This document shows positions 1-6,167 of a stretch of 7,133 nt of DNA, in pieces (within the stretch, counting starts at the first letter, position 1; the number at the start of each line of letters is the position of its first letter). The position numbers were made by a program, and so were the translations under genes. Location of the stretch: NCBI GenBank assembly GCA_955652655.1, contig CATPCK010000325.1, forward strand, positions 1 to 7,133, in the 5' to 3' direction. This DNA comes from an uncultured Ktedonobacteraceae bacterium (GTDB lineage: Bacteria > Chloroflexota > Ktedonobacteria > Ktedonobacterales > Ktedonobacteraceae). The notes under the pieces are model-generated. The model was not told the origin of the DNA and did not search any database. It worked only from the letters and a program-made list of their open reading frames with translations.

Positions 1-235
1 ATTGATCCGGGCCTGTATTTAGTTTATGTTCTTCGGCTCCTTCCAGGACAAGACCCCGGCGTGTACGCAGGCGGATAGTGGGGGCATTGCGACGAACGTG
101 GCGGTCAGTAATGCTGTCTCGTGCTCCGTTGCCGCTACCTACTTTCACTCCTTCTCCCTGAGCCAGGAGTTCATGCAACGTATCATAGCGGAGAAGTCCA
201 CGCTCTGTGAGAACGAGGCTTTCTCCTGTGAGGCA
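1..235 (-). other. N-terminal splicing domain of an intein inside SpoVR (partial)
   Basis: The first 78 residues of an in-frame intein begin at Cys1 (codon 233-235, residue 267 of the precursor). Block A is CLTGESLVLTERGLLRYDTL, which fits the usual C-L-x-G-(D/E)-(T/S)-x-V pattern. The block B region is TRRGLVLEGAEEHKL, with the conserved His at intein position 70; the usual Thr of the TxxH motif is Ala here (AEEH). The junction falls between Ala266 (GWA) and the position where Ser of SYWH should follow, so the +1 extein residue is expected to be Ser. No stop or frameshift is seen. The endonuclease domain, if present, and the C-terminal splicing blocks F and G (His-Asn end) lie outside the window, so full-length versus mini-intein cannot be decided. 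The alternative, a SpoVR truncated by an unrelated Hint-domain fusion, is less likely because of the exact in-motif junction. Confidence 0.9.
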
Positions 236-1033
236 GGCCCAGCCTTCATTCATGACCTTGGTCTGTGCTTGAGGAATAAAGTAGAGCATCTCGGTGCGCA
301 CTATCTCGATGATATCACGCTGCCAGGGCTGCAGATGGGGAGCGTAACGCATTAAGAAGAGCAGGATATCTTTCTCTGGCTTTTCAGGAAACTTTGGCGG
401 TCTGCCCGGCCTCCGGTCACGGTCCTCCTCGGCCTCTTTCGCTTTTCTATCAAGGCTCCAGAGGTCATCGTATTCGCTTGTCAGCCGTGTGGATTTCTGT
501 TCTTCCTTCTTAGAGGGTTCATCTCCACGCAGCAGCAAATTGTAGTCAACGTGCTCCTGGATGGAGAGTGCTGCATCCAGAAAACGCTCGACTTCAGCCT
601 TGCCATGATCGAACTCGTACTTGGCAACGCGCTCGGCGTGGATGCTCACTTTGTCGATCATGCGGCGGGAAGTGCTCTGGAAGTACGCATTGTTCTTGAA
701 AAAGTCGGTATGGCCGAAAACATGTGCGGCCACAAAGGTATTTTGTAGGAGATTATTCATATCCATCAGGAAGGCGTAGCTAGGATTGGTGTTGACCACC
801 ATCTCATAGATTTTGCTCAACCCGAAGTCATACTGCATCTTTTGCCGATAATAAGCTTTACCATGCGTCCAGTGACTGAAGCGACCGGGCAAACCATAGG
901 AGGCAAACTCGTACATGATGCTTGCCGGCACCAGTTCAAAATGTGTAGGAAAGGGATCAAGTCCAAACTTAAGTGCCTCCTCCCAGGCACAATCTATTGA
1001 ATCTCGCAGTCGTTCGATCTCACTATCTGCCAT
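1..1033 (-). CDS. spoVR: SpoVR family protein, N-terminal part, interrupted by an intein (partial, runs off left edge)
   Basis: The frame is open from ATG 1033 to the left edge (344 codons). Residues 1-266 are a standard SpoVR/YcgB N-terminal region. They include FPTHFELVP (28-36), YGLPGRFSHW (46-55), NTNPSYAFLMD (81-91), the His-rich block AHVFGHTDFFKNN (103-115), HAERVAKYE (132-140) and MNEGWA (261-266). A charged linker lies at about 171-222. In B. subtilis SpoVR (about 468 aa) and E. coli YcgB, GWA is followed directly by SYWH; here it is followed by Cys267 and an intein, so the rest of the extein lies beyond the window. The start is supported by AAGGAG eight bases upstream. SpoVR is needed for normal spore cortex formation in Bacillus; its biochemical activity is unknown to me. 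It is the third gene of the prkA-yhbH-spoVR cluster, 174 bp after yhbH, behind terminator-like hairpins. The family call is very secure. Confidence 0.95.
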   Translation of the reverse strand, partial: MADSEIERLRDSIDCAWEEALKFGLDPFPTHFELVPASIMYEFASYGLPGRFSHWTHGKAYYRQKMQYDFGLSKIYEMVVNTNPSYAFLMDMNNLLQNTFVAAHVFGHTDFFKNNAYFQSTSRRMIDKVSIHAERVAKYEFDHGKAEVERFLDAALSIQEHVDYNLLLRGDEPSKKEEQKSTRLTSEYDDLWSLDRKAKEAEEDRDRRPGRPPKFPEKPEKDILLFLMRYAPHLQPWQRDIIEIVRTEMLYFIPQAQTKVMNEGWACLTGESLVLTERGLLRYDTLHELLAQGEGVKVGSGNGARDSITDRHVRRNAPTIRLRTRRGLVLEGAEEHKLNTGPDQ

Positions 1034-1120
1034 ACAATAGGCTCCTTCCAGGGTAGAGATCAAGGGTTTTCAGTTTCACCACTCACTAATTCATCGCAAT
1101 TGTCTCTGATTCTGCGACAT

Positions 1121-1152
1121 AAAAATTTCAATGTGGGGAACATCCCCACATT
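1121..1152 (-). terminator. Terminator or attenuator hairpin between yhbH and spoVR
   Basis: A perfect 10-bp inverted repeat (1130-1139 with 1143-1152, three-base loop) contains CCCC/GGGG in the stem. On the minus strand it is followed by TTGAAATTTTT, so five U residues lie within about ten bases of the stem. It begins about 55 bases after the yhbH stop and ends about 90 bases before the spoVR start. The short A/T interruption between stem and U-run makes it an imperfect intrinsic terminator, so partial read-through is plausible. Confidence 0.6.
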
Positions 1153-1161
1153 TCCCTTACT

Positions 1162-1203
1162 GAGAGGCCATCGCCCCGCGGTACTCCGCGCTATCCGGCT
1201 CTC
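1162..1203 (-). repeat. Stem-loop directly after the yhbH stop codon
   Basis: Nested pairing is visible: GAGAG (1162-1166) with CTCTC (1199-1203), CC (1168-1169) with GG (1197-1198), and an apical CGCGG/CCGCG stem (1177-1181 with 1186-1190) around TACT, with an internal loop between. It starts five bases downstream of the yhbH stop. It has no U-run of its own, so 3'-end protection or RNA processing is as likely as termination. Together with the hairpin at 1130-1152 it makes the whole yhbH-spoVR spacer structured. Confidence 0.4.
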
Positions 1204-1207
1204 ACAA

Positions 1208-2350
1208 TCAGCCGATGGTGAGGGGATCACGTTGGGCGAAGAACTTCCGCAGAGCGGGATACACTTCCTTCTTATCTGAGATAGTCACGGCGATGAACTT
1301 TTTGTCGGAGATCTTGTTGTAAGCTCCCATGAGCGTACTGGGTGAGCGATAATGCCCTTCGCGAATTTCGCCATAACCAAAGATATTGCAGAGTTCCATC
1401 AGTCTATTGACCAACTGAACGCAGCGGTCATTATCCCACGGCAGGTTATCTCCGTCGGAGAAGTGGAAGGGATAAATGTTCCAGTCATGCGGGTTGTAGC
1501 GTTGTTTGATGATCTCTAAAGCCAGCTCATAGGCTGATGAAACCTGCGTTCCGCCGCTCTCTCCCTTGTGGAAAAACTCCTCTTCGGTGACTTCTTTGGC
1601 CTCGGTATGGTGGCTGACGAAGACGATCTGGACGTTGTTGTATTTCGTGCGCAGGAAGCGGACCATCCAGAAGTAGAAACTACGTGCAATGTATTTCTCA
1701 AACTCGCCCATACTTCCGGAAACATCCATCATAGCTATGACCACCGCGTTTGATTGGTATTTGATGGTTGGTTCCCAGACTTTGAAGCGGAGGTCTTCCG
1801 ATTTAATATCCTGGAATTTGGCATCACCTTTGGCGGCGTTGCGCTTCATGTTTTCCAAGATGGTACGCTTTTTGTCCAGGTTGGTCATGGGTCCTTTCTT
1901 ACGGACATCGGTAAAGCGCACAGATTCGGTCTGCAGTTCTTGTTGACGTTTTTGTTCAAGGTTAGGAAGCCCCAGATCTTCAAAGATCATGGCGGCCAGT
2001 TCCTCCATGGAGATTTCTGCCTCGTAGTAGTCTTGACCGGCCTCTTTGCCTGCATCACCTTTCTTGCCCCTGCCAGACCTGGGTTCCTGGGCTACAACAT
2101 CGCCAACTTTACTCTTACCGTTGCCCTCTCCGGCATGTTCTTGCTTGCCGGGGTCGAAGCGGAAACGGTATTCATCGAGGGAGCGAATGGGAACACGTAC
2201 CCGCTTGGTGCCATCCGACAGGATAATGCTCTCTTCACTGACGATTTCACCTAAATTTTTCTTGATCGCCTCGCGGATCTTCTCTTTGTGACGTTCCTGG
2301 TCGATCTGCCCTTTGCGGTGCAAAGACCAGTCATGTTGAGAGACAGACAT
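1208..2350 (-). CDS. yhbH: YhbH/YeaH family protein (DUF444) with VWA domain
   Basis: This gene encodes 380 aa, close to B. subtilis YhbH (388 aa). The family-typical N-terminus has WSLHRKG near residue 8, then IPIRSLDEY-like VPIRSLDEYRFRF, followed by a Gly/Lys-rich linker and DYYEAEISMEELA. The C-terminal half is a von Willebrand A fold with an intact MIDAS: DVSGSMG (Asp209, Ser211, Ser213), GGTQVSSA (Thr268) and HFSDGDN (Asp299). Also diagnostic are FYFWMVRFLRTKY and VSHHTEAKEV. The start chosen is ATG 2350, where homologues begin, with AAAGGAG eight bases upstream. An in-frame ATG at 2434 has an even better site (GGGAGGA, six-base spacing) and would add 28 basic residues not typical of the family. 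The protein is the VWA partner of the PrkA ATPase in a conserved cluster linked to sporulation in Bacillus and to starvation/stress in enterobacteria (YeaG-YeaH). The family is certain; the start is less so. Confidence 0.95.
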   Translation of the reverse strand: MSVSQHDWSLHRKGQIDQERHKEKIREAIKKNLGEIVSEESIILSDGTKRVRVPIRSLDEYRFRFDPGKQEHAGEGNGKSKVGDVVAQEPRSGRGKKGDAGKEAGQDYYEAEISMEELAAMIFEDLGLPNLEQKRQQELQTESVRFTDVRKKGPMTNLDKKRTILENMKRNAAKGDAKFQDIKSEDLRFKVWEPTIKYQSNAVVIAMMDVSGSMGEFEKYIARSFYFWMVRFLRTKYNNVQIVFVSHHTEAKEVTEEEFFHKGESGGTQVSSAYELALEIIKQRYNPHDWNIYPFHFSDGDNLPWDNDRCVQLVNRLMELCNIFGYGEIREGHYRSPSTLMGAYNKISDKKFIAVTISDKKEVYPALRKFFAQRDPLTIG

Positions 2351-2362
2351 GGAGCACGCTCC
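2351..2362 (-). promoter_or_regulatory. Shine-Dalgarno sequence able to pair with the bases next to the yhbH start
   Basis: On the minus strand the sequence before ATG 2350 reads AAAGGAGCGTGCTCC. GGAG and CTCC can pair around a four-base loop, so the ribosome-binding site could be hidden in a small hairpin. The stem is only four to five base pairs and weak on its own. A second start with an open site exists upstream at 2434, so this may simply be an internal AUG or a regulated alternative start. Confidence 0.3.
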
Positions 2363-2488
2363 TTTATGTATATGTATCACGATAGAGGGGCACATTTTAC
2401 CGAACCGCGCCGGACGCCTCCTCACGGTTGACATGTGTTCTCCTCCCTGCTATGCTCTCTCCAGTTCTTTTGCACGTTTCAAACAGAA

Positions 2489-2536
2489 GAGTGTTTCAGT
2501 GGGTTCCATCGCGTAGGGCGATGGGGAAAAACACTC
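2489..2536. repeat. Two-tier stem-loop in the prkA-yhbH spacer
   Basis: The outer arms GAGTGTTT (2489-2496) and AAACACTC (2529-2536) pair perfectly over 8 bp. Within them CCATCGC (2506-2512) and GCGATGG (2518-2524) pair perfectly over 7 bp around GTAGG. Read on the minus strand it is followed by TTCTGTTTG, only mildly U-rich, so termination is possible but weak. An intergenic palindromic repeat is the other reading. Confidence 0.5.
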
Positions 2537-2612
2537 CCGTGTTCACCAGTCGTGCCATGCGAGACAAGAGTCTGCGAGTCACACCCGCTCTTGTGCATGA
2601 AATCGAACTGCC

Positions 2613-2630
2613 GCCGTGGGACGACACGGC
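2613..2630. repeat. Short GC-rich hairpin in the prkA-yhbH spacer
   Basis: GCCGTG (2613-2618) and CACGGC (2625-2630) form a perfect 6-bp stem around GGACGA. No U-run follows on either strand. It is probably part of the same repeat-like block as the neighbouring hairpins. Confidence 0.35.
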
Positions 2631-2679
2631 TGAGTCATTCCAGAAGCCCTCGGCGCGGGAGCCGGAGGGAGTCGTCACA

Positions 2680-2727
2680 TGCCCACCCCACTATCCACAG
2701 GTGGGCACAGTAAATGCGCCCCTACAT
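2680..2727. repeat. Hairpin plus CGCCCCTACAT motif just downstream of prkA
   Basis: TGCCCACC (2680-2687) and GGTGGGCA (2700-2707) are perfect 8-bp arms around a 12-base loop. Ten bases further, at 2717-2727, lies CGCCCCTACAT, whose exact 11-base copy recurs at 6247-6257 beside another hairpin. The prkA stop codon is at 2737-2739, so this lies in the 3' region of the prkA message. It lacks a U-run and is better read as a dispersed palindromic repeat than as a terminator. Confidence 0.45.
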
Positions 2728-2736
2728 AATTCAGTA

Positions 2737-4632
2737 CTAACGATTGAGCAAGCTACCGGTGTAGAGGAGAATTTCATTTGCGCATACATGGCAATAGCCA
2801 TGTTCAGACATGAGGCGGTTGACCACTTCATTGATCTTACGCAGTTGATCCTTGTCGGGCGTTCGTGTCGAAGTAGTGATCTTCACGACATCACGCAGGT
2901 CGGCAAACAGTTTCTTTTCAATAGCCTCTTTCAAACGCTCGTGGCTGGTATAGTCGAAGGTCATGCCTTTACGAGCCAGGGAAGAGATGCGAATGAGAAT
3001 TTCCTCGCGGAAGGAACGCTTGGCATTGTCAGTGATGCCTATCTGCTCCTCAATGGAGCGCATCAACTGCTCGTCAGGCTCCATCTCTTCATCGGTAATA
3101 GGATCGCGAAGTTTCGTCTTATTGCAATACGCTTCGACATTGTCGAGGTAATTGTTCAATAGGGTACGGGCAGACTCCTCATAAGAGTAGACGAAAGCAC
3201 GCTGCACCTCTTTCCTCGCCATCTCGTCATACTCTTTACGCGCTTCGTTGATGAAGTTCAGGTAGCGTTCACGCTCTTCGCGTGTGATGCTGGTGTGTTG
3301 GTCAAGCCCATCGCGCAGAGCACGCAGAGCATCAATAGGATTGATACAGGTGACGTTCTGCTTGATGAGTGCGTTGGAAAGACGGTTGATGACATAGCGA
3401 GGCGAGATACCATCCATACCTTCACGCACAGCTTCTTCCTGTAACTCTTTGATATCTTTTTGCTTAAAGTCCTCAATGTCTTCACCGTCATAAAGGCGAA
3501 GTTTCTTCATTGGACTCATGCCAGCCTTCTTTGAAGGTTCAAGGCGCGTCAGGACGGCAAAAACACTGGCAATCCGTAGAGTATAAGGTGCGATATGAAC
3601 GTTCTGTAGTGCGCTCTGCTTGAGCAGTTTCTCATAGATTTTAATCTCATCGGAGACGCGCAGATTATATGGAACCTTTGCCAGGATGATACGGTCTTGC
3701 AAGGCTTCCGATTTTTTGTTGCCGACGAAGGCTTGATACTCGTGCTCATTGGTGTGGCTAACGACGACCTCATCGGCATAGATCATGCTGAAACGCCCAG
3801 TTTTGATGTTCTGTTCCTGACTCAGTGTCAACAAGACATAGAGGAACTTCTCATCGGTTTTGAGCATTTCCACAAATTCCATGATGCCACGATTGGCGAT
3901 ATTCAGTTCGCCGTCGAAGCGATAGGCACGCGGATCGCTTTCCACGCCAACTTCACCGATAGTTGACAGGTCAATGCCACCCACCAGTTCGCTGATATCC
4001 TGACTCTTCGGATCCGATGGTGTGAAGGTACCAACACCGACACGGTACTTCTCACTGAAGGCAATGCGTTTGACAGGAACATCCTCGATGCGCCCACGGT
4101 ACTGATTATCGATCATATAGCGGCAGTGCGGGCACAGGTCACCTTCAACATAGAGTCCAAACTCTTTCTCTACGTCTGATCGTAGATCATTGGGAATAAG
4201 ATGCAGAGGCTCCTCGTGCATCGGGCAGTCTTTGATAGCGTAGATCGCACCTTCGTCGGTGCGGCTGTACGCCTCCAGGCCACGTTTGATCAAGTAGACG
4301 ATGGTTGATTTACCTCCTCCGACAGGCCCCATGAGGAGTAACACGCGTTTCCGCACTTCCAGGCGCTGGGCGGCTGAGTGGAAGTAATCGACAATTTGTT
4401 GCAGCGGCTTCTCAATGCCAAAAATTTCCTGGCTGAAAAATTTATAACGCGGTTCACCGGTGCGGGTGGTTTCAACCCCAGCATCCATGATCAAATGATA
4501 AATGCGCTCATGGGAAAGCCGGCCCACTTCGGGCTTTTTGGAAGCAATCTCAAAGTACTGGGCAAACGTTCCTTCCCACATAAGTCCTCGTTCACGGTCG
4601 CGATATTCCTCTAACCGCTTCACCAGGTCCAT
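2737..4632 (-). CDS. prkA: PrkA AAA+ ATPase / serine protein kinase
   Basis: This gene encodes 631 aa, the same as B. subtilis PrkA. The N-terminal region (about 1-95) is followed by a P-loop GPVGGGKST (102-110, Lys108). Next comes a Cys/His cluster, CPMHEEPLHLIPND (Cys136, His139) with CPHC (Cys167, Cys170), which may bind metal. AAA-type core elements GELNIANRGIMEFVEMLK (241-258) and VVVSHTNEHEY (289-299) follow. The C-terminal third is the PrkA-specific domain (about 360-631), ending GYCHVCANEILLYTGSLLNR. The family has been described both as a serine kinase and as an AAA+ ATPase acting in sporulation and starvation responses. The start is ATG 4632, preceded by GAGAGAGGG; a TTG 48 bases upstream has no such site and lies outside the family alignment. 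It is the first gene of the cluster, and its partner YhbH supplies a VWA domain, a common AAA+ pairing. No damage is seen. Confidence 0.97.
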   Translation of the reverse strand: MDLVKRLEEYRDRERGLMWEGTFAQYFEIASKKPEVGRLSHERIYHLIMDAGVETTRTGEPRYKFFSQEIFGIEKPLQQIVDYFHSAAQRLEVRKRVLLLMGPVGGGKSTIVYLIKRGLEAYSRTDEGAIYAIKDCPMHEEPLHLIPNDLRSDVEKEFGLYVEGDLCPHCRYMIDNQYRGRIEDVPVKRIAFSEKYRVGVGTFTPSDPKSQDISELVGGIDLSTIGEVGVESDPRAYRFDGELNIANRGIMEFVEMLKTDEKFLYVLLTLSQEQNIKTGRFSMIYADEVVVSHTNEHEYQAFVGNKKSEALQDRIILAKVPYNLRVSDEIKIYEKLLKQSALQNVHIAPYTLRIASVFAVLTRLEPSKKAGMSPMKKLRLYDGEDIEDFKQKDIKELQEEAVREGMDGISPRYVINRLSNALIKQNVTCINPIDALRALRDGLDQHTSITREERERYLNFINEARKEYDEMARKEVQRAFVYSYEESARTLLNNYLDNVEAYCNKTKLRDPITDEEMEPDEQLMRSIEEQIGITDNAKRSFREEILIRISSLARKGMTFDYTSHERLKEAIEKKLFADLRDVVKITTSTRTPDKDQLRKINEVVNRLMSEHGYCHVCANEILLYTGSLLNR

Positions 4633-4754
4633 AGTTACCCTCTCTCTATTAAATGCTGCCAGCTTCCTAAAATGAAGCAAGGCTTCACCACTTTTGATAG
4701 CTGTCAGCCGTAAAAACGCACTATATGATAGGGTTGTATGTTAATGACGAATAA

Positions 4755-4773
4755 TTGAAGCGTAAAGCTTCAA
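4755..4773. promoter_or_regulatory. Operator-like dyad upstream of prkA
   Basis: TTGAAGC (4755-4761) and GCTTCAA (4767-4773) are perfect 7-bp arms around GTAAA. The dyad lies about 125 bases before the prkA start and just upstream of an AT-rich patch that could hold a promoter. The arm and spacer size suit a dimeric regulator, but no regulator can be named from this sequence alone. Confidence 0.35.
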
Positions 4774-4814
4774 AATGATACATGACCTCAAGCAAACAAT
4801 GATCAAATGAGTCC

Positions 4815-4861
4815 AAAAGGGCTGGTATCTTAACCCAACCAATACGGGAAAGAACCAGCCC
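4815..4861 (-). terminator. Hairpin with short U-run in the prkA upstream region
   Basis: GGGCTGGT (4819-4826) and ACCAGCCC (4854-4861) are perfect 8-bp arms around a 27-base loop. On the minus strand the stem is followed directly by TTTT. It could end transcripts arriving from the SAM hydrolase gene or attenuate a long prkA leader. The long loop and four-base U-run make it a weak terminator. No T-box or other known riboswitch core was recognised. Confidence 0.35.
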
Positions 4862-5274
4862 ATTACTACGTTGCAGAAGGTGTCTCTTTATGCTGTTGTA
4901 AGATGCATCTTCTTGATGCTCCTGCAATGTATAAAAACTGTCCTTTCAATTTCGACCCGTTTCAAACCCAGGTAAGAAACAAGCGACAGTACTATCCATA
5001 AGGATAACTTCAGGCTTCCCTACAAACTTCTCCACTGTATTCTAGCCAAGCTAAAAACATTGCTGGTAATGGTAGCATACAGTACAGATAGGCCCCTGTC
5101 AAGGGTAAAAGGTGGCTCAAATGTTATGTCGTGTGAAGATTTCGTGAAGGATTGCCTGCTTATAGAACTTCTCAAGTGGAAGCGCATCAAGGGGTAATGC
5201 GAGTTCAATAGACGTACAATGCATAGAGGAAACCGATTGTGAGCCAACACCTTCTATTATCAGTGCTAAACGAC

Positions 5275-6120
5275 CTATGATTGCGTTATGACAAAAGTAA
5301 TAGGGGTACCGGAGCCTACGCCAAGCACGCGGGCAGCGCTGCCATTCTGTACGGCTACACCAACATAGCCTGAACTATCGCCGAAAATGAAGGGCTGACT
5401 GTCTCCCGAACCTTCGGCAAAGAAACGCCTGCGTTTATCGACTACTGAGCCCGTGGAGTGAAAAACAAGCTGTACATGCGGACTGGTAAACAGGTCAGGT
5501 ACGATGGAGAGCGGTATACTGCTAATGAGATTGCCAAATGTATCGACGTGCAGAATATGCGCATCGATATGCGAACCCTGCCTTTGCGGAGGTCCAACAT
5601 CTATGCGTTGTAGAGTTGACAGGTCTACAGGTGTGCCAAGTTCGTGCAATGGCACGCCCCGCGCCAGGTGAGCGCCAACCGGGGCAAAGATATCGCGGCC
5701 ATGAAATGTCGAGCTGACCTGTGGCAGGTGATAGGCGGGATTTGTGAGAACGACGGCCGCGTGAACAGCCTGTTCAGCATAAATATAGCTGAATAGCCCA
5801 TTATCGGGGCCAACAAAGTACCAGTTGCCCGCGTGAACAGCGATGGCATTGCGTGTGCTCCCAACCCCAGGATCGACTACGCACACAAACACGGTGCCCT
5901 TTGGGTAATAGCGATAGCCATACGACAAAATCCATGCACCGGAAGGCACATTTTGGGGGGGAACGTCATGTGTTATATCAATTATATGAACATCGGGGGT
6001 GATCCCTACGATGACAGCCTTCATGACGCCTACATCACTTTCACCGAGCCCAAAATCGGTCATGATGGCGACGACCTGGCGCGATTTAGTAGAAAAACTG
6101 GTTTGACTCATACGGTGCAT
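5275..6120 (-). CDS. S-adenosylmethionine hydrolase (SAM hydroxide adenosyltransferase, DUF62 family)
   Basis: This gene encodes 281 aa, the usual size for this family, which includes the archaeal and bacterial SAM hydrolases and the related fluorinase/chlorinase. These enzymes attack SAM with water (hydroxide) to give adenosine and methionine. Family blocks in order are: MTDFGLGESDVGVMKAVI (20-37), THDVPP (50-55), VVDPGVGSTR (81-90), GPDNGLFSYI (104-113), STFHGRDIFAP (137-147), HVDTFGNLISSIP (191-203) and, near the C-terminus, GDSSGYVGVAVQNGSAARVLG (247-267). The Asp83-Arg90-His140 set matches the Asp-Arg-His triad of the hydrolases. I see none of the insertions expected of a fluorinase. AAGGAG precedes ATG 6120 with a short three-base spacing; ATG 6111 is nine bases further on and a possible alternative. 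It has the same strand as the prkA cluster but lies 640 bases away, so it is probably a separate unit. Confidence 0.93.
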   Translation of the reverse strand: MHRMSQTSFSTKSRQVVAIMTDFGLGESDVGVMKAVIVGITPDVHIIDITHDVPPQNVPSGAWILSYGYRYYPKGTVFVCVVDPGVGSTRNAIAVHAGNWYFVGPDNGLFSYIYAEQAVHAAVVLTNPAYHLPQVSSTFHGRDIFAPVGAHLARGVPLHELGTPVDLSTLQRIDVGPPQRQGSHIDAHILHVDTFGNLISSIPLSIVPDLFTSPHVQLVFHSTGSVVDKRRRFFAEGSGDSQPFIFGDSSGYVGVAVQNGSAARVLGVGSGTPITFVITQS

Positions 6121-6145
6121 TTACTCCTTACCTTACATTATTGAT

Positions 6146-6167
6146 GATGAGTTTTCACACACTCATC
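6146..6167. promoter_or_regulatory. Dyad just upstream of the SAM hydrolase gene
   Basis: GATGAGT (6146-6152) and ACTCATC (6161-6167) are perfect 7-bp arms with an 8-base spacer, starting 25 bases before the SAM hydrolase start codon. It overlaps the left arm of the longer repeat element. It could be an operator or a leader hairpin near the ribosome-binding site; the sequence does not discriminate. Confidence 0.3.

Larger units (their letters stand above)
2351..2736. other. Long structured intergenic spacer between prkA and yhbH
   Basis: This stretch of 386 bases has no supportable gene, although prkA and yhbH usually lie close together. It contains at least three perfect-arm inverted repeats (listed separately), and its end next to prkA carries ATGTAGGGGCG on the minus strand. 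Open frames here in both directions lack family resemblance and sit over the hairpins. The shape suggests intergenic repeat elements that have landed between two co-transcribed genes. I see no convincing promoter. Confidence 0.5.
4633..5274. other. Non-coding upstream region of prkA
   Basis: These 642 bases separate the end of the SAM hydrolase gene from prkA. No frame has family resemblance or a good start. On the minus strand a possible -10 (TATACA, 4933-4928) lies about 295 bases before the prkA start, and another AT-rich patch (TATCATATAG, near 4725-4734) lies about 95 bases before it. Neither has a convincing -35. Two inverted repeats (4755-4773 and 4819-4861) lie between these candidates and would be in the leader if the distal one is used. 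Confidence 0.4.

Noticed and set aside
26..355. Plus-strand open frame of 109 codons
   Set aside because: It lies antisense to the SpoVR/intein coding frame, which has clear family motifs on the minus strand; the plus-strand product has none.
1754..2254. Plus-strand open frame of 166 codons antisense to yhbH
   Set aside because: The hydrophobic translation looks membrane-like but is the complement of the charged YhbH linker and VWA region; no ribosome site or family resemblance.
2496..2678. Minus-strand open frame of 60 codons in the spacer between prkA and yhbH
   Set aside because: It overlaps two palindromes and has no resemblance to a known family; open frames through repeats are expected by chance.
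2428..3162. Plus-strand open frame of 244 codons across the prkA-yhbH spacer
   Set aside because: More than half is antisense to the conserved PrkA C-terminus, and the rest runs through hairpins; no family motif.
4721..4927. Minus-strand open frame of 68 codons upstream of prkA
   Set aside because: It covers two inverted repeats, lacks a good ribosome site and has no recognisable product.
5020..5250. Minus-strand open frame of 76 codons after the SAM hydrolase gene
   Set aside because: It starts at a TTG without a clear ribosome site, and the composition is not protein-like; no family match seen.
5275..6120. SAM hydrolase as a fluorinase or chlorinase
   Set aside because: The length and the Asp-Arg-His set match the ordinary hydroxide-using family; no halogenase-specific insertion is visible.
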